From DASXHD01 sp038239005 (GTDB lineage: Bacteria > Myxococcota_A > Polyangia > Polyangiales > Polyangiaceae): a DNA stretch of 64,000 bases. Below are positions 24,999 through 34,076 of this stretch, one piece after another. The stretch's first letter is position 1, and every line of letters starts with the position of its first letter. Below the pieces are notes generated by a model. That model made no database searches. It was not told the DNA's origin and was given only the letters and a program-made list of their open reading frames with translations. Where the stretch lies: NCBI GenBank assembly GCA_038239005.1, contig JBBSFE010000010.1:21643-85642 (forward strand), read 5' to 3'. The position numbers were made by a program, and so were the translations under genes.

Positions 24999-25832
24999 TT
25001 ACAGCGGGTCGAGCTTCTCGAAGGGATTTTCGAGCAGCTCGCGGACGGTTTTGGCGAGCACGGATGCGTGCATGCCGTCGATGAAGCGGTGGTCGAAGGA
25101 CGCCGAGACGCGCATGACCTTGCCGGCGATGACCTTGCCGTCTTCGACGACGGCTTCATCGGCGATGGCGCCGGGCGCGACGAAAATCGGAACGCGCGTG
25201 TAGGGAACGAGCGGCACGTACGCGACGTCGAGGCCGAGCGAGCCGATGTTCGTCACGGTCGCGCCGCCGAATGCGTCACGCGGGATGCCAGCCCACGAGA
25301 GGTCGAGGTTCAGCGTGTACATGAAGAACGAGAGCACCTTGAGAAACACGTTCATGAACATGAAGGGGACGAGCGCGACCAAGCCCTTTCCTTTTTCGAG
25401 CGACTCCTCTTTCCGTTTGCGCACGCGGTCGATGGTCGCTTGGAGCTCTTCGGCCATTTCTTTGAGCGTCTTCTTTTCCGCGTTCTCGATTTTCGCGGCC
25501 GTGAGATCGACTTTGCCGTCGCCCTGATCGGTTTGGACGACGAGGATCGAAATCGTCACGCCTTCGCGTAGATAAATTTTGTTCCATCGCAAGATCGCGT
25601 TCGCGTCCGGACAGCGATGCAGCGCTTCGGCGACGGCTTTGGCGACGAGGTGCGTGACCGTGAGGCGAATGCCGTGGACCTCGCGGAATTTCTCGATGTA
25701 CGCGATCGCCTTCTCCATGCGAATCGCCATCGTGCCGTAGACCGTCGGATCGTATGCCGTGCTCCACGTGCCGATCGCGAGCTTGCGAAAGCTCGAGAGG
25801 TCACGCTTTCGCGTGAGCTTGAGGTGTCCCAT
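24999..25832 (-). CDS. 2-oxoacid dehydrogenase E2-type acyltransferase domain protein (no lipoyl domain)
   Basis: 277 residues from ATG 25832. This is the catalytic (CoA-dependent acyltransferase) fold of E2 enzymes alone: VTHLVAKAVAEALHRCPDAN, FGGATVTNIGSLGLD and the active-site block SASFDHRFIDGMHAS with the DHRxxDG His and Asp. Lipoyl and E1/E3-binding domains are absent, and no E1 or E3 gene is near. A hydrophobic stretch (VALVPFMFMNVFLKVLSFFM) in the middle could attach it to the membrane. Its start overlaps the stop of an upstream lipoprotein gene as ATGA. It may be an acyltransferase with another acyl carrier rather than a pyruvate-dehydrogenase part. Confidence 0.88.
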   Translation of the reverse strand: MGHLKLTRKRDLSSFRKLAIGTWSTAYDPTVYGTMAIRMEKAIAYIEKFREVHGIRLTVTHLVAKAVAEALHRCPDANAILRWNKIYLREGVTISILVVQTDQGDGKVDLTAAKIENAEKKTLKEMAEELQATIDRVRKRKEESLEKGKGLVALVPFMFMNVFLKVLSFFMYTLNLDLSWAGIPRDAFGGATVTNIGSLGLDVAYVPLVPYTRVPIFVAPGAIADEAVVEDGKVIAGKVMRVSASFDHRFIDGMHASVLAKTVRELLENPFEKLDPL

Positions 25833-27535
25833 CAAGAGCCAGTGTAGACGAGCGCGGTCTCGAGCTTGAGCACTCGATTTTCGCGAACGAAGCGGAACAT
25901 GCTCCCGAGGCCGTAATTGAGCTGCCCGCACCACGCGCCGCGGCAGAAGAAGCCGCCGTCCGCGTCGCCGCTGCACATGTCTTTGAGGAGCGCGGCGTCG
26001 TCGGCGTTTGCGCGTGAGGCGGGCACGATGCGCACGACGTTCGAGGGGCTCTGCGGTTCGTCGAACGAGATGACGCGCGCGGTTGCGGTGGCGTTTTTAG
26101 CGAGGCCGCTCGGCGTGATTGATTTTCCGAGCACGCTGCACGCTTCCGCTTTGGTCGGGAGTGGGTTCGGAACGCTCGTGAACGCCTGATGCGCGCGTTT
26201 GACCGCGTCGTCGAGATCGCGCGCGCCCAGCATGTCGACCTCGACGCCCATCGTGTCGCGCGTGGGGTCGCTCTTCATCGTCGTGCCGCGAATCGCGGCG
26301 ATGGCTTGCGCGTGGGCTTCGTAGACATCGTCCGCCTTTTGTTTCGGCCAATGCGCGAAGACGATCGCGTCGGCGATTCCGTCTCCGTTCACGTCGTCGA
26401 TGCGGGCATCGGCCGTCAGTTTTTCGACCTGTCGCATCAGGAGCCAGGTCACGTGCGAGTAGGCGCCTTCGCGTTCGACGATGTACATCGATTTCTCATC
26501 CGCGACGACGAGGAGACGCGCCTCACCAATCGCGACGCTCGCAAGTGGGCGCACCGTGCCGCCGGGCGATTCGTGCATGCGAAGAACGACGAGACCTTCG
26601 TTCGGGCTCACGGGCGTGGGCGCAGGCTCTCTCACGATCACGACCGGCGCGTGCGCGATCGCGATGCGTGTGATGCGAGGCGTCTTGTTCTCGAGCGCGA
26701 CGTTGACCGGCAAGTCACCGTCTTTACCGGTGCAGAAGCCGGATTCGTCACACGACGTCACGGCTTTGAGCGAGGCATCGATGCGCGCGCGGAGCGGAGA
26801 TTTCGAGAACGTATCGCGCGTGACGTGACCCACGACGGCATCGAATGCGCCGTCTTGCCACGACTCGATCACGTCGACGCCAGCGTCCGCGAACGCGACG
26901 GCGTGCACTACGCCGAGCGAGGTCTTGGTCGGGATGCGGATCGTAGGCGGTGGGTGCACGATTTCGGCGACCGGAAGCGAGCCCGATACGCGTTGGTCGT
27001 GCACGCTGAAGTCAGCTGTCGCGCCCGCGGGTTGATCGCGCGCGGCAACGGTGACGACCGAGACGAGAGCGCCTTCCGAGCTTGGCGCGGCCTTCGTGAC
27101 GCGAACCGCGCGTGGCCACGACGAGACGCGTTCGAAGACGACGCCGTCTTCGAGCATGGGCGCTTGGACTTCGGCCATCACGTCGGGGAGGCGCGCGCTC
27201 GTTTTGCCCCACGCGGGATCCCACGGCGTCGCGAGCCACGCGGCGTGCGCGACGTTGCCGCCGACGAAGAAGAGCAAGCACTCGGAGCCTTTGAGCTTCG
27301 GTGTTCGATAGGCCATACGCGTGATGTCGCCGTGGAGGCCGCCACGGGCGGACGCGAACGCGGTGATCTTGTCGCGCGTCGATCGCTCTATCGGTGACGC
27401 GGACGCAAACGCAGACGCAGACGCAGACGCAGACGCGGACGCGGACGCGTGGGGCGTGACGACGCGCTCGGGGGATCCACACGCGATGGCGATGAGGCTC
27501 GCGGAGAGCGTGACGACGAGAAGCGCACGCTTCAT
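25832..27535 (-). CDS. Large lipoprotein with Ala-Ser repeat tether and Ca-loop-like motif
   Basis: 567 residues. Signal MKRALLVVTLSASLIAIAC with lipobox IAIAC, then an Ala-Ser alternating tether (about 30-48) encoded by tandem 6-bp repeats. The body is mixed alpha/beta with no enzyme motif I recognise. RIDDVNGDGIADAIVFAHW is an FG-GAP/calcium-loop-like repeat of the kind found in VCBS-type propellers. A Cys pair in CDESGFC and four Cys near the C-terminus suggest disulfides. The gene is coupled at both ends: ATGA with the upstream lipoprotein and ATGA with the downstream E2-like acyltransferase. Confidence 0.86.
   Translation of the reverse strand: MKRALLVVTLSASLIAIACGSPERVVTPHASASASASASASAFASASPIERSTRDKITAFASARGGLHGDITRMAYRTPKLKGSECLLFFVGGNVAHAAWLATPWDPAWGKTSARLPDVMAEVQAPMLEDGVVFERVSSWPRAVRVTKAAPSSEGALVSVVTVAARDQPAGATADFSVHDQRVSGSLPVAEIVHPPPTIRIPTKTSLGVVHAVAFADAGVDVIESWQDGAFDAVVGHVTRDTFSKSPLRARIDASLKAVTSCDESGFCTGKDGDLPVNVALENKTPRITRIAIAHAPVVIVREPAPTPVSPNEGLVVLRMHESPGGTVRPLASVAIGEARLLVVADEKSMYIVEREGAYSHVTWLLMRQVEKLTADARIDDVNGDGIADAIVFAHWPKQKADDVYEAHAQAIAAIRGTTMKSDPTRDTMGVEVDMLGARDLDDAVKRAHQAFTSVPNPLPTKAEACSVLGKSITPSGLAKNATATARVISFDEPQSPSNVVRIVPASRANADDAALLKDMCSGDADGGFFCRGAWCGQLNYGLGSMFRFVRENRVLKLETALVYTGS
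27396..27449 (-). repeat. Hexanucleotide repeat encoding Ala-Ser tether
   Basis: About nine near-identical 6-bp units (GCGTCC / GCGTCT on the minus strand) encode alternating Ser and Ala directly after the lipobox of the lipoprotein. The frame is conserved on unit gain or loss. Confidence 0.85.
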
Positions 27536-28731
27536 TTCGCCCAGATCATACGCGCCCAGTAGTCGTCAGGCGTGCCGACCGGAGTTTTGCTCGAACCGAC
27601 GCCGTAGGTGATGGCCATTTCGCCGGGGCGCGTCGGATCGGAGAGCTCGCCGTGAACGATGGGGCCCGCGCAAAACGAATTGGGGTCGGACGATGGGAGA
27701 TCGCAGTCGGCGATCTCGGGTCCGTCCGTCCATGGGCCGGTTGGATCGCTCGCGACGTGCGACTGCACGCGGTTGCCAAAATCGCCGATGTAGACGTGAC
27801 GAAACCCGGACGAGGTGGTGATAACCGACGATGTCCACGTTCCAGATCCGAAGAGCGTCGCGCCGACCGAGCCGCTCGTGCTTGGGACCCACGCGCTGTC
27901 CTTCGCGAAGAGCTCGACGGCGTCGTTCGCGTCGAGGCGCGCGAGCTCGCATCCTTGAAGGAGAAATTGTGATGGCTGCGCGCAACCCCACACGAAGGCG
28001 TGCGCGCCATCGCCGGCGACGAGCTGGGCGTCGCCGAGATCGAGATCGAGACCCCACGGCGAAGGAGTGCTCGCTGAGTGCACGACGATGCGTTTCGTCA
28101 CGCCATCCCAACGCCCGACGCCGCCGCCGATCTCGACCGCGCCAAACACGGCGGAGCTGTCGACGCGAAACAATCGATAGAGAACGTGCGTCGCGCCGCC
28201 GAGACGATACCCGCCGTCGATTTGCACGAGGATGTTCGGATCGTCGCCGCCTTCCATCGTGACGATCGGCGTTGGCGGCGTGAGACTCTCGGTCGGACAC
28301 GTTCCGAACGGCGCCGTGGGATCGGCTTGAAGGGCGACGTTGCGCGCGACGGTAGCGTCGGACAACGTGGCGCTGTCTGCGATCCAGAGGCAGCGACCAT
28401 CGTCGGTCGGAACGCGCGACATCGCGCTGAGCCCCCAACCCCCGATGCTCGAAAGCCCCGCCGCGCCGTGAAACGGACGGCACACGGGAGACTGCGACTC
28501 CGTCGCGCGTGCATAGACTCGCGCGCCACTCGGGCATGTCCACTCGTGCGAGCTCGGGCTGCATGTTGCGTTGACGACCGATGACTCACCACATGGGTCG
28601 ACCGCGTTCGGAGCAACGCAAATCGGCGGGGCGGTGTGACAATCTTCGCTCGCGATGCCCTGCGAAAGCGACGTGCGCGCGCCGCACCCCGAAAGCGCCA
28701 GAGCCGCACCAAACAGGTAGGTTCGTTTCAT
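27532..28731 (-). CDS. Lipoprotein, first gene of the acyltransferase operon
   Basis: 399 residues from ATG 28731. Lipobox LALSGC. The first 110 residues contain eight Cys in short loops (CHTAPPIC, DPCGESSVVNATC, EWTCPSG). The remainder is beta-rich, with repeated aromatic/Gly patterns (GRWDGVTKRIVVHS, GDGAHAFVWGC, RHVYIGDFGNRVQ) that could be propeller blades and may bind extracellular polymers. There is no catalytic motif. The stop overlaps the next start as ATGA, so it heads a four-gene operon running to 24471. The 133 bp upstream are non-coding; a TATTTT lies about 33 nt before the start. Confidence 0.85.
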   Translation of the reverse strand: MKRTYLFGAALALSGCGARTSLSQGIASEDCHTAPPICVAPNAVDPCGESSVVNATCSPSSHEWTCPSGARVYARATESQSPVCRPFHGAAGLSSIGGWGLSAMSRVPTDDGRCLWIADSATLSDATVARNVALQADPTAPFGTCPTESLTPPTPIVTMEGGDDPNILVQIDGGYRLGGATHVLYRLFRVDSSAVFGAVEIGGGVGRWDGVTKRIVVHSASTPSPWGLDLDLGDAQLVAGDGAHAFVWGCAQPSQFLLQGCELARLDANDAVELFAKDSAWVPSTSGSVGATLFGSGTWTSSVITTSSGFRHVYIGDFGNRVQSHVASDPTGPWTDGPEIADCDLPSSDPNSFCAGPIVHGELSDPTRPGEMAITYGVGSSKTPVGTPDDYWARMIWAK

Positions 28732-28864
28732 GCGCGCGACAAAAGCAACGCGCGTGCCGAGCGCAAAATACGGCGAAGTCGGGGCAGCGCGCGCTGGAAG
28801 CACAGGCGATGCGATCATAGTCAACACGACGTGAGCAAAAGCGACGTGCGCCAAAACGGGTCGA

Positions 28865-31261
28865 TCATGTTTGTGCCTTGGGCGATCCGAGGAGCACGAG
28901 CAAGCGATCGACGGCGTGAATCGCGGCGTCGCGTAGCTTCTCGTCGGGCAGACGCGCGACGAACGCGCGTGTCGCCTCGAACCAGTAGAAGGGTGCGTAC
29001 CCGTGCTCTTCCGCGGTGCGATGGAGCTCCGCGGCGCGTGCGAGCCAGTCGACTTCTTCGCCGGAAGCGGACGCAAAAATCAAATCGAGCGCCTTCGCAA
29101 GGAGGAGCGTGTCACGCGCGTCTTGATACGTGCTGATGGCGGCACCGAGATCCGCGCGGGCCACGGCGACGCCGTCGTCGAGCACCCGAACGAGCGCGCA
29201 AGCGATCGCAACGATCATCGCTTCGCGCGGAGCCACCTTGAGACTGCGGGCAACCTCGAGGCGTTTGGCGACGGCGCGGGCTTCGTCGAAGTCGCCTGCT
29301 GCAAGGCGCGCTTGAACTTCCTCCGAGCCGCTCAAGAGCTCGAGCTCCATCGTGACCTCGCCGGCGGCCACTTCGCGCGCGCGACGAAACTGGCGCGCAG
29401 CGCTCGCGAACTGACGCTCGACCACGAGCGCGACACCGCGATTGTGCGCGGCGAGATGCTCGAGCGATGGCGCGTCCGCGTGGAGCAAGAGCGCCGTTAC
29501 ACGCTCGAGGGCGGCGCGACCCTGCTCGAAACGCCCGGGCACTTCGACGAGCATGCCCCCGAGCGACGACAGCGACCGCGCTTCGAAGAGCGTCGCGCCC
29601 GTTTGCGCACCGAGATTGCCTGCGTGCTCGAAGCTCGCGCGCGCCGCGTGATCATCGGTGCGAAACGCGAGCGGGCCGAGCAAGAGCGAACGAATGATCG
29701 TCACGAGCGGTGATTGTTCGCCCCGAGGCTCGGTCGAGACGAGGGCGTCCCACGTTTTCTTTCCTTCGGCGTAAGCGGCGCGCGTCCCCGCGGATAGTGC
29801 GATTTGTGCGAGCGAGAGCGTCATGCGCGACGACGATGGCGCGTGACTGCGCGCGAGCACGCGATCGGCGCGCATGAGACATCGCGCCATCGCCGCGGGG
29901 CCGCAGAGCGCAGCTTCGATCGCGACGAACAACTGCCCGAGCTCGAGGTTGATCTCTTCGAGCCATGGATCATCATCGACGAGCCCTCGGAGCATCTTCG
30001 CGTGCGTGGCGACGCGCGCACGCGGGGCGAGAATCGATTTCGCCGCGCCACGTGCAATGGCCGAGCGACCACGCAGCGGCTCGAGAAGTGCGGCGGCTGC
30101 GTCGATCTCGAGTCGAAGAGCGAGCACGACCGCGCGCGCCGTGCGACCGACGTCGTTGTCACGCTCGCGCCTGCCGAGTGCGTCGAGCATGGCGAGGTCG
30201 AGCGCGTGAAGCGATGTTCGAAACGCGACGATGGGATCTTCGTCGAGACGCGCAACGCGCAGCCCTGAAAGCGCGCCCGTGGGCATGACCGAGATCGATC
30301 CCGGCGGCATCGTCGACTTGCGGAGCGACGGCTTCGAGCCGGGTGCGGGCGGCGCCGCGAAGTCACCGGCGGGCCGCCCGATCGATGCGGCAAACTCGTC
30401 GATGTCGATGGGTGCGGTCTCCATGTTCACGAGCGCCGTGAGCGCCTCGCTCGCATCGGCGAACCGCAGCGCCGGATCACGCTGGAGCATCTTCCCGAGA
30501 AGCTCGTCGAGTGGCGCGGGCACACGACCGACGAGCGATGGGCTCGTCTGCGTTCGCGCCGTGAGCTGCTCGCGCGCGGCGCGCTCGGGAAAGAGGAGCG
30601 TGTGCCCAAGCAGCTCGTAGAGCACGAGACCCGCGGCGTACACGTCCGAAGCGGGCGTGCTCTCGTCGCCGATGAGCAGCTCCGGCGCCATGTACGCGGG
30701 CGTTCCGATCGTGAGACGCGACTCGCGCGTCAGCGGCACACCTGCTTCGGCATCGAGCTGCGCGCGCCGCTCGGAGCGCGCAATGCCGAAATCGAGAATT
30801 TTCAAATCGGCGAGGCCAGCAATTCCATTTGGCACGATGATGTTGGCCGGCTTGATGTCGCGATGAACGATGGTCGATGCGTGCGCCTCCGCGAGCCCCG
30901 CGAGAAGCGCGCGCGCGGCGCGAAACACTTCGTGCGTGAGGAGCACGCGCCCGAGCCGCGATGGCTCGAGCGTGACCCCGTCCACGAGCTCCATGACGAG
31001 ATAGAGCCCTTCCGTTTCGTCTTTTCCGAAGTCGAACACGCGCACGACATTCGGTGAGCGCAGCTGTGAGACGGCAAGCGCTTCCCTTCGAAATCGTTCA
31101 GCGATGTCGTCATCTGCGGCAAGACCCTTGAAAAGAGCGGTAGCAATGACCTTGATCGCGACGGCTTCATTCGTCGTTTTGTCGCGCGCTCGGTAGACCG
31201 TTGCGAACCCGCCCGTCCCGAGAGTGGGCCCGAGCTCGTAACGATTGGCGACGAGTCGCAC
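28865..31261 (-). CDS. Soluble Ser/Thr kinase with long C-terminal helical solenoid
   Basis: 798 residues. The kinase domain (about 5-280) has LGTGGFATVYRA, AIKVIA, HRDIKPANI, DFGIAR and TPAYMAPELL. The C-terminal 450 residues contain no membrane helix and are built of Ala/Leu/Arg-rich helical pairs typical of TPR solenoids (for example RQFRRAREVAAGEVTMEL). Such kinase-TPR proteins are common in myxobacteria and act in cytoplasmic signalling. The GTG start at 31261 is chosen because kinase homology begins within five residues. TATACC is 7 nt upstream, so the message may be leaderless. It is divergent from pyrG with 24 bp between starts. Confidence 0.9.
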   Translation of the reverse strand: MRLVANRYELGPTLGTGGFATVYRARDKTTNEAVAIKVIATALFKGLAADDDIAERFRREALAVSQLRSPNVVRVFDFGKDETEGLYLVMELVDGVTLEPSRLGRVLLTHEVFRAARALLAGLAEAHASTIVHRDIKPANIIVPNGIAGLADLKILDFGIARSERRAQLDAEAGVPLTRESRLTIGTPAYMAPELLIGDESTPASDVYAAGLVLYELLGHTLLFPERAAREQLTARTQTSPSLVGRVPAPLDELLGKMLQRDPALRFADASEALTALVNMETAPIDIDEFAASIGRPAGDFAAPPAPGSKPSLRKSTMPPGSISVMPTGALSGLRVARLDEDPIVAFRTSLHALDLAMLDALGRRERDNDVGRTARAVVLALRLEIDAAAALLEPLRGRSAIARGAAKSILAPRARVATHAKMLRGLVDDDPWLEEINLELGQLFVAIEAALCGPAAMARCLMRADRVLARSHAPSSSRMTLSLAQIALSAGTRAAYAEGKKTWDALVSTEPRGEQSPLVTIIRSLLLGPLAFRTDDHAARASFEHAGNLGAQTGATLFEARSLSSLGGMLVEVPGRFEQGRAALERVTALLLHADAPSLEHLAAHNRGVALVVERQFASAARQFRRAREVAAGEVTMELELLSGSEEVQARLAAGDFDEARAVAKRLEVARSLKVAPREAMIVAIACALVRVLDDGVAVARADLGAAISTYQDARDTLLLAKALDLIFASASGEEVDWLARAAELHRTAEEHGYAPFYWFEATRAFVARLPDEKLRDAAIHAVDRLLVLLGSPKAQT

Positions 31262-31270
31262 CTCTTCGGG

Positions 31271-31276
31271 TATACT
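31271..31276. promoter_or_regulatory. Shared -10 element between the kinase and pyrG
   Basis: The palindrome GTATAC (31270-31275) gives TATACT on the plus strand, 9 nt before GTG 31286 of pyrG. On the minus strand it gives TATACC, 7 nt before GTG 31261 of the kinase. Only 24 bp separate the start codons, so both promoters must overlap. Confidence 0.5.
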
Positions 31277-31285
31277 TCGTTCTCC

Positions 31286-32947
31286 GTGAGCCGGCCGACG
31301 AAATACGTGTTCGTTACGGGCGGCGTGGTGTCTTCGATCGGCAAGGGTCTGACGAGCGCATCGGTTGGTGCGCTCCTCGAAGCACGTGGCCTTCGCGTGA
31401 CACACCTCAAGCTCGATCCGTACATCAACGTCGATCCGGGAACGATGAGTCCGTATCAACACGGGGAAGTCTTCGTCACCGACGACGGCGCAGAGACCGA
31501 TCTCGATCTCGGTCACTACGAACGCTTCACCACCGCGCGCATGACGCGCAACAACAACTTCACGACCGGCCGTATCTACGAATCGGTCATCTCGAAGGAG
31601 CGGCGCGGCGAATACCTCGGCGCAACGGTGCAGGTCATCCCGCACATCACCGACGAGATCAAAGCACGTGTCCAAGGCGCCACCGACGGCGCAGATGTCG
31701 CCATCATCGAAATCGGCGGAACCGTCGGCGACATCGAATCGCTCCCGTTCCTCGAAGCCATTCGTCAAATGAAGGTCGAGGCCGGCCCGCAAAACGCGCT
31801 CTCGATGCACGTCACGCTCGTGCCCTACATCGCGACGGCCGGCGAGCTGAAGACGAAGCCCACGCAGCACTCCGTCAAAGAGATGCTCTCCATCGGCATC
31901 CAGCCCGACATCCTCATCTGCCGTACGCAAACGCCGCTCTCGCAAGCGACCAAAGAAAAGATCGCGCTCTTCTCGAACGTGCCTGCGCCTGCGGTCATCT
32001 CCGCGATCGACGTGCAGTGCATTTACGAAGTGCCGCTCTACTTCCACAAAGAAGGGCTCGATACGCTCATCGCCGACCGCCTGAACATCTGGAGTCGCCA
32101 GCCGGATCTCTCCGCGTGGCAGCGCATCGTCGATCGTTTCAAGAAGCCCACGCGTGGGCACGCGAAAATAGGCATCGTTGGCAAGTACGTTCACCTGAGG
32201 GACGCGTACAAATCGCTTCACGAAGCACTCGTGCACGGCGCGCTCGCGAACGAGGGCATGGTCGACCTCGAGTACATCGACTCCGAGCAGGTCGAGAAAT
32301 CCGGCGTCGAGCCGCTGCTCTCGCATCTCGACGCCGTGCTCGTTCCTGGCGGCTTCGGCGATCGCGGCAGCGAAGGAAAGATCCTCGCGGTTCAATACGC
32401 GCGCGAAAACGGAATTCCGTTTTTCGGTATTTGCCTCGGCCTCCACATGGCCGTCGTCGAGTTCGCGCGGCACATGGCCGGGCTCGGGCGCGCCAACTCC
32501 ACCGAGTTCGACCAAGACACACCCGAGCCCGTGATCGATCTCTTGCCCGATCAGCGCGGCGTCAAGAACAAGGGCGGCACGATGCGACTCGGCGCATATC
32601 CGTGCATTCTGCAACCCGGCACACGCGCTGCCGAAGCGTACGGCTCCGCCGAGATCTCCGAGCGCCATCGCCACCGCTACGAAGTGAACAACGATTTCCG
32701 CGAGCGTCTCGTGGCTGCCGGCCTCGTGATGAGCGGCACCTCACCGGACAAGCGCCTCGTCGAGATGATCGAGCTCGCGAATCATCCCTACTTCGTCGCG
32801 TGCCAGTTTCACCCCGAGTTCAAGAGCCGGCCCACCGCGCCGCACCCGCTCTTCTCGCGCTTCGTGCACGCCGCGCTCGAATACCGCGACGCACGCAACG
32901 CCGCAGCCGGCACGCGCAAGCCTGAAGAGCTCCGCTCCGTCAATTAG
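31286..32947 (+). CDS. pyrG: CTP synthase
   Basis: 553 residues. It makes CTP from UTP, ATP and glutamine. The N-terminal synthetase domain starts KYVFVTGGVVSSIGKGL and contains KLDPYINVDPGTMSP and HYERF. The C-terminal class-I glutamine amidotransferase domain has the nucleophile elbow FFGICLGLHMA (Cys), and His/Glu in FHPEFKSRP. Length is standard. The start is GTG; an ATG does not occur before the conserved TKYVFVTGG. The 3' end overlaps the convergent TPR/PEGA gene by 8 bp. Confidence 0.98.
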   Translation: MSRPTKYVFVTGGVVSSIGKGLTSASVGALLEARGLRVTHLKLDPYINVDPGTMSPYQHGEVFVTDDGAETDLDLGHYERFTTARMTRNNNFTTGRIYESVISKERRGEYLGATVQVIPHITDEIKARVQGATDGADVAIIEIGGTVGDIESLPFLEAIRQMKVEAGPQNALSMHVTLVPYIATAGELKTKPTQHSVKEMLSIGIQPDILICRTQTPLSQATKEKIALFSNVPAPAVISAIDVQCIYEVPLYFHKEGLDTLIADRLNIWSRQPDLSAWQRIVDRFKKPTRGHAKIGIVGKYVHLRDAYKSLHEALVHGALANEGMVDLEYIDSEQVEKSGVEPLLSHLDAVLVPGGFGDRGSEGKILAVQYARENGIPFFGICLGLHMAVVEFARHMAGLGRANSTEFDQDTPEPVIDLLPDQRGVKNKGGTMRLGAYPCILQPGTRAAEAYGSAEISERHRHRYEVNNDFRERLVAAGLVMSGTSPDKRLVEMIELANHPYFVACQFHPEFKSRPTAPHPLFSRFVHAALEYRDARNAAAGTRKPEELRSVN

Positions 32948-34076
32948 TTGGCGCCTCCGCAAGGCTACGGCTCACGACGTAGTCCATGCGCGCGGGATAA
33001 TTTCCGTTCGTGAGGACGATGCCCACGACGAGCATCACGATCGAGCTGCCGAGCATCGTGCCGCCGGCGATGGTGAAGTCGCGGCCGGTATTGCCAGGGC
33101 TGCTGAGGTTCACGAGACCCACGACGAGCGTCGATGCGCCGCCGATCGCGCCGAGCACACCGAACGTTCCGAGCAAACCGCCGACGACGCCGATGGCGCT
33201 CGAGCCTGCGCCTGCGTGCGGCTTCGCGTTCACGACGCTCCCAACGGTTGCGGGAAGCGTGAGCGGGACGTCGACCCGCCGGCGCTCTACATCGTGTGCG
33301 GTGGGTAGTCGCTCGAGGTAGAGGCCGCTGTTTTCGCCGATCCAACGCTCGCACGGGAGCACGCAGAGCCGCGCGCCATCGTGCGTACGCAGCGACCAAC
33401 GCTCCGAGGGATCGGGCGGGAGAAACTTGTAGAGTACACTGAATCGGTCGTTCTGCGGCGGCAGTTGTTGCGGCACGACGCCACCACCGATGGCTCCGAG
33501 GATGCGCGTTTCGGTGACGGGCGCTTCGATCGATGCCGCTTCGGCTTGGCCTTCAGCGAGGTCGATGTCGACTTTGCGCTCGTTGCCCGCTGCGTTGCGC
33601 ACGGTGATGACGTGATGACCCGGGTTCACTTTGCGCGCGACGCCGAGCACCGATGCGGGCACGAGCGTTCCGTCGAGTGCGACGATCGCGCCAGAGGTGT
33701 CGCCCGTGAGCTTGACGAGGAGCGTCGGGATGCGCGCTTTCACTTTGTCTGCGAGGTCTTTCGCTTCGCCGCGCGCTTGCTTGCTGCGGTCTGATTCTTT
33801 CGTGATGGGAATGCGATCGATGGAGAGGAGCGTCTCGTATCCCTCGGCGAGCAAAGCCGAATCGATTTGTGCGCGCGCGAGCTCGAGCGCGGATGGCGGC
33901 GTCTCGTAGAGATCATGCGCGGCTTTGAGCTTGGCGAGCGCTTCGGAGAGCTTGCCGTGCGCGCGAAGCTCCATTCCTTCGCGAAAAAGATCGCGCGCGG
34001 TTGCGACGTCGGCTGCGTTTTGCGCGTGCGCTGCGGTCGCGAGGAAGAGCACCGCTACCGCCAGAGCGCGGCGCAT
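32940..34076 (-). CDS. Secreted TPR/PEGA-like membrane protein, second copy of kinase module
   Basis: 378 residues. Signal MRRALAVAVLFLATAAHA. A TPR-like helical region (about 25-110: DLFREGMELRAHGKLSEAL, KLKAAHDLYETPPSAL) is followed by a PEGA-like domain (about 118-165, VALDGTLVPASVLGV ... VNPGHHVITV). Next come a domain with CVLPCERWI and two or three hydrophobic helices near the C-terminus. It is a diverged paralogue of the gene before it, sharing the same order of parts. The start overlaps that gene as ATGA. The three-gene unit kinase-TPR/PEGA-TPR/PEGA suggests a signalling complex. Confidence 0.87.
   Translation of the reverse strand: MRRALAVAVLFLATAAHAQNAADVATARDLFREGMELRAHGKLSEALAKLKAAHDLYETPPSALELARAQIDSALLAEGYETLLSIDRIPITKESDRSKQARGEAKDLADKVKARIPTLLVKLTGDTSGAIVALDGTLVPASVLGVARKVNPGHHVITVRNAAGNERKVDIDLAEGQAEAASIEAPVTETRILGAIGGGVVPQQLPPQNDRFSVLYKFLPPDPSERWSLRTHDGARLCVLPCERWIGENSGLYLERLPTAHDVERRRVDVPLTLPATVGSVVNAKPHAGAGSSAIGVVGGLLGTFGVLGAIGGASTLVVGLVNLSSPGNTGRDFTIAGGTMLGSSIVMLVVGIVLTNGNYPARMDYVVSRSLAEAPTN

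Noticed and set aside
28732..28864. tRNA or small RNA in the 133-bp gap
   Set aside because: No cloverleaf, CCA end or clear stem pair; nothing supports an RNA gene.
31262..32674. Extended N-terminus of the TPR kinase over pyrG
   Set aside because: The open frame overlapping pyrG has no kinase homology; GTG 31261 fits the domain boundary.
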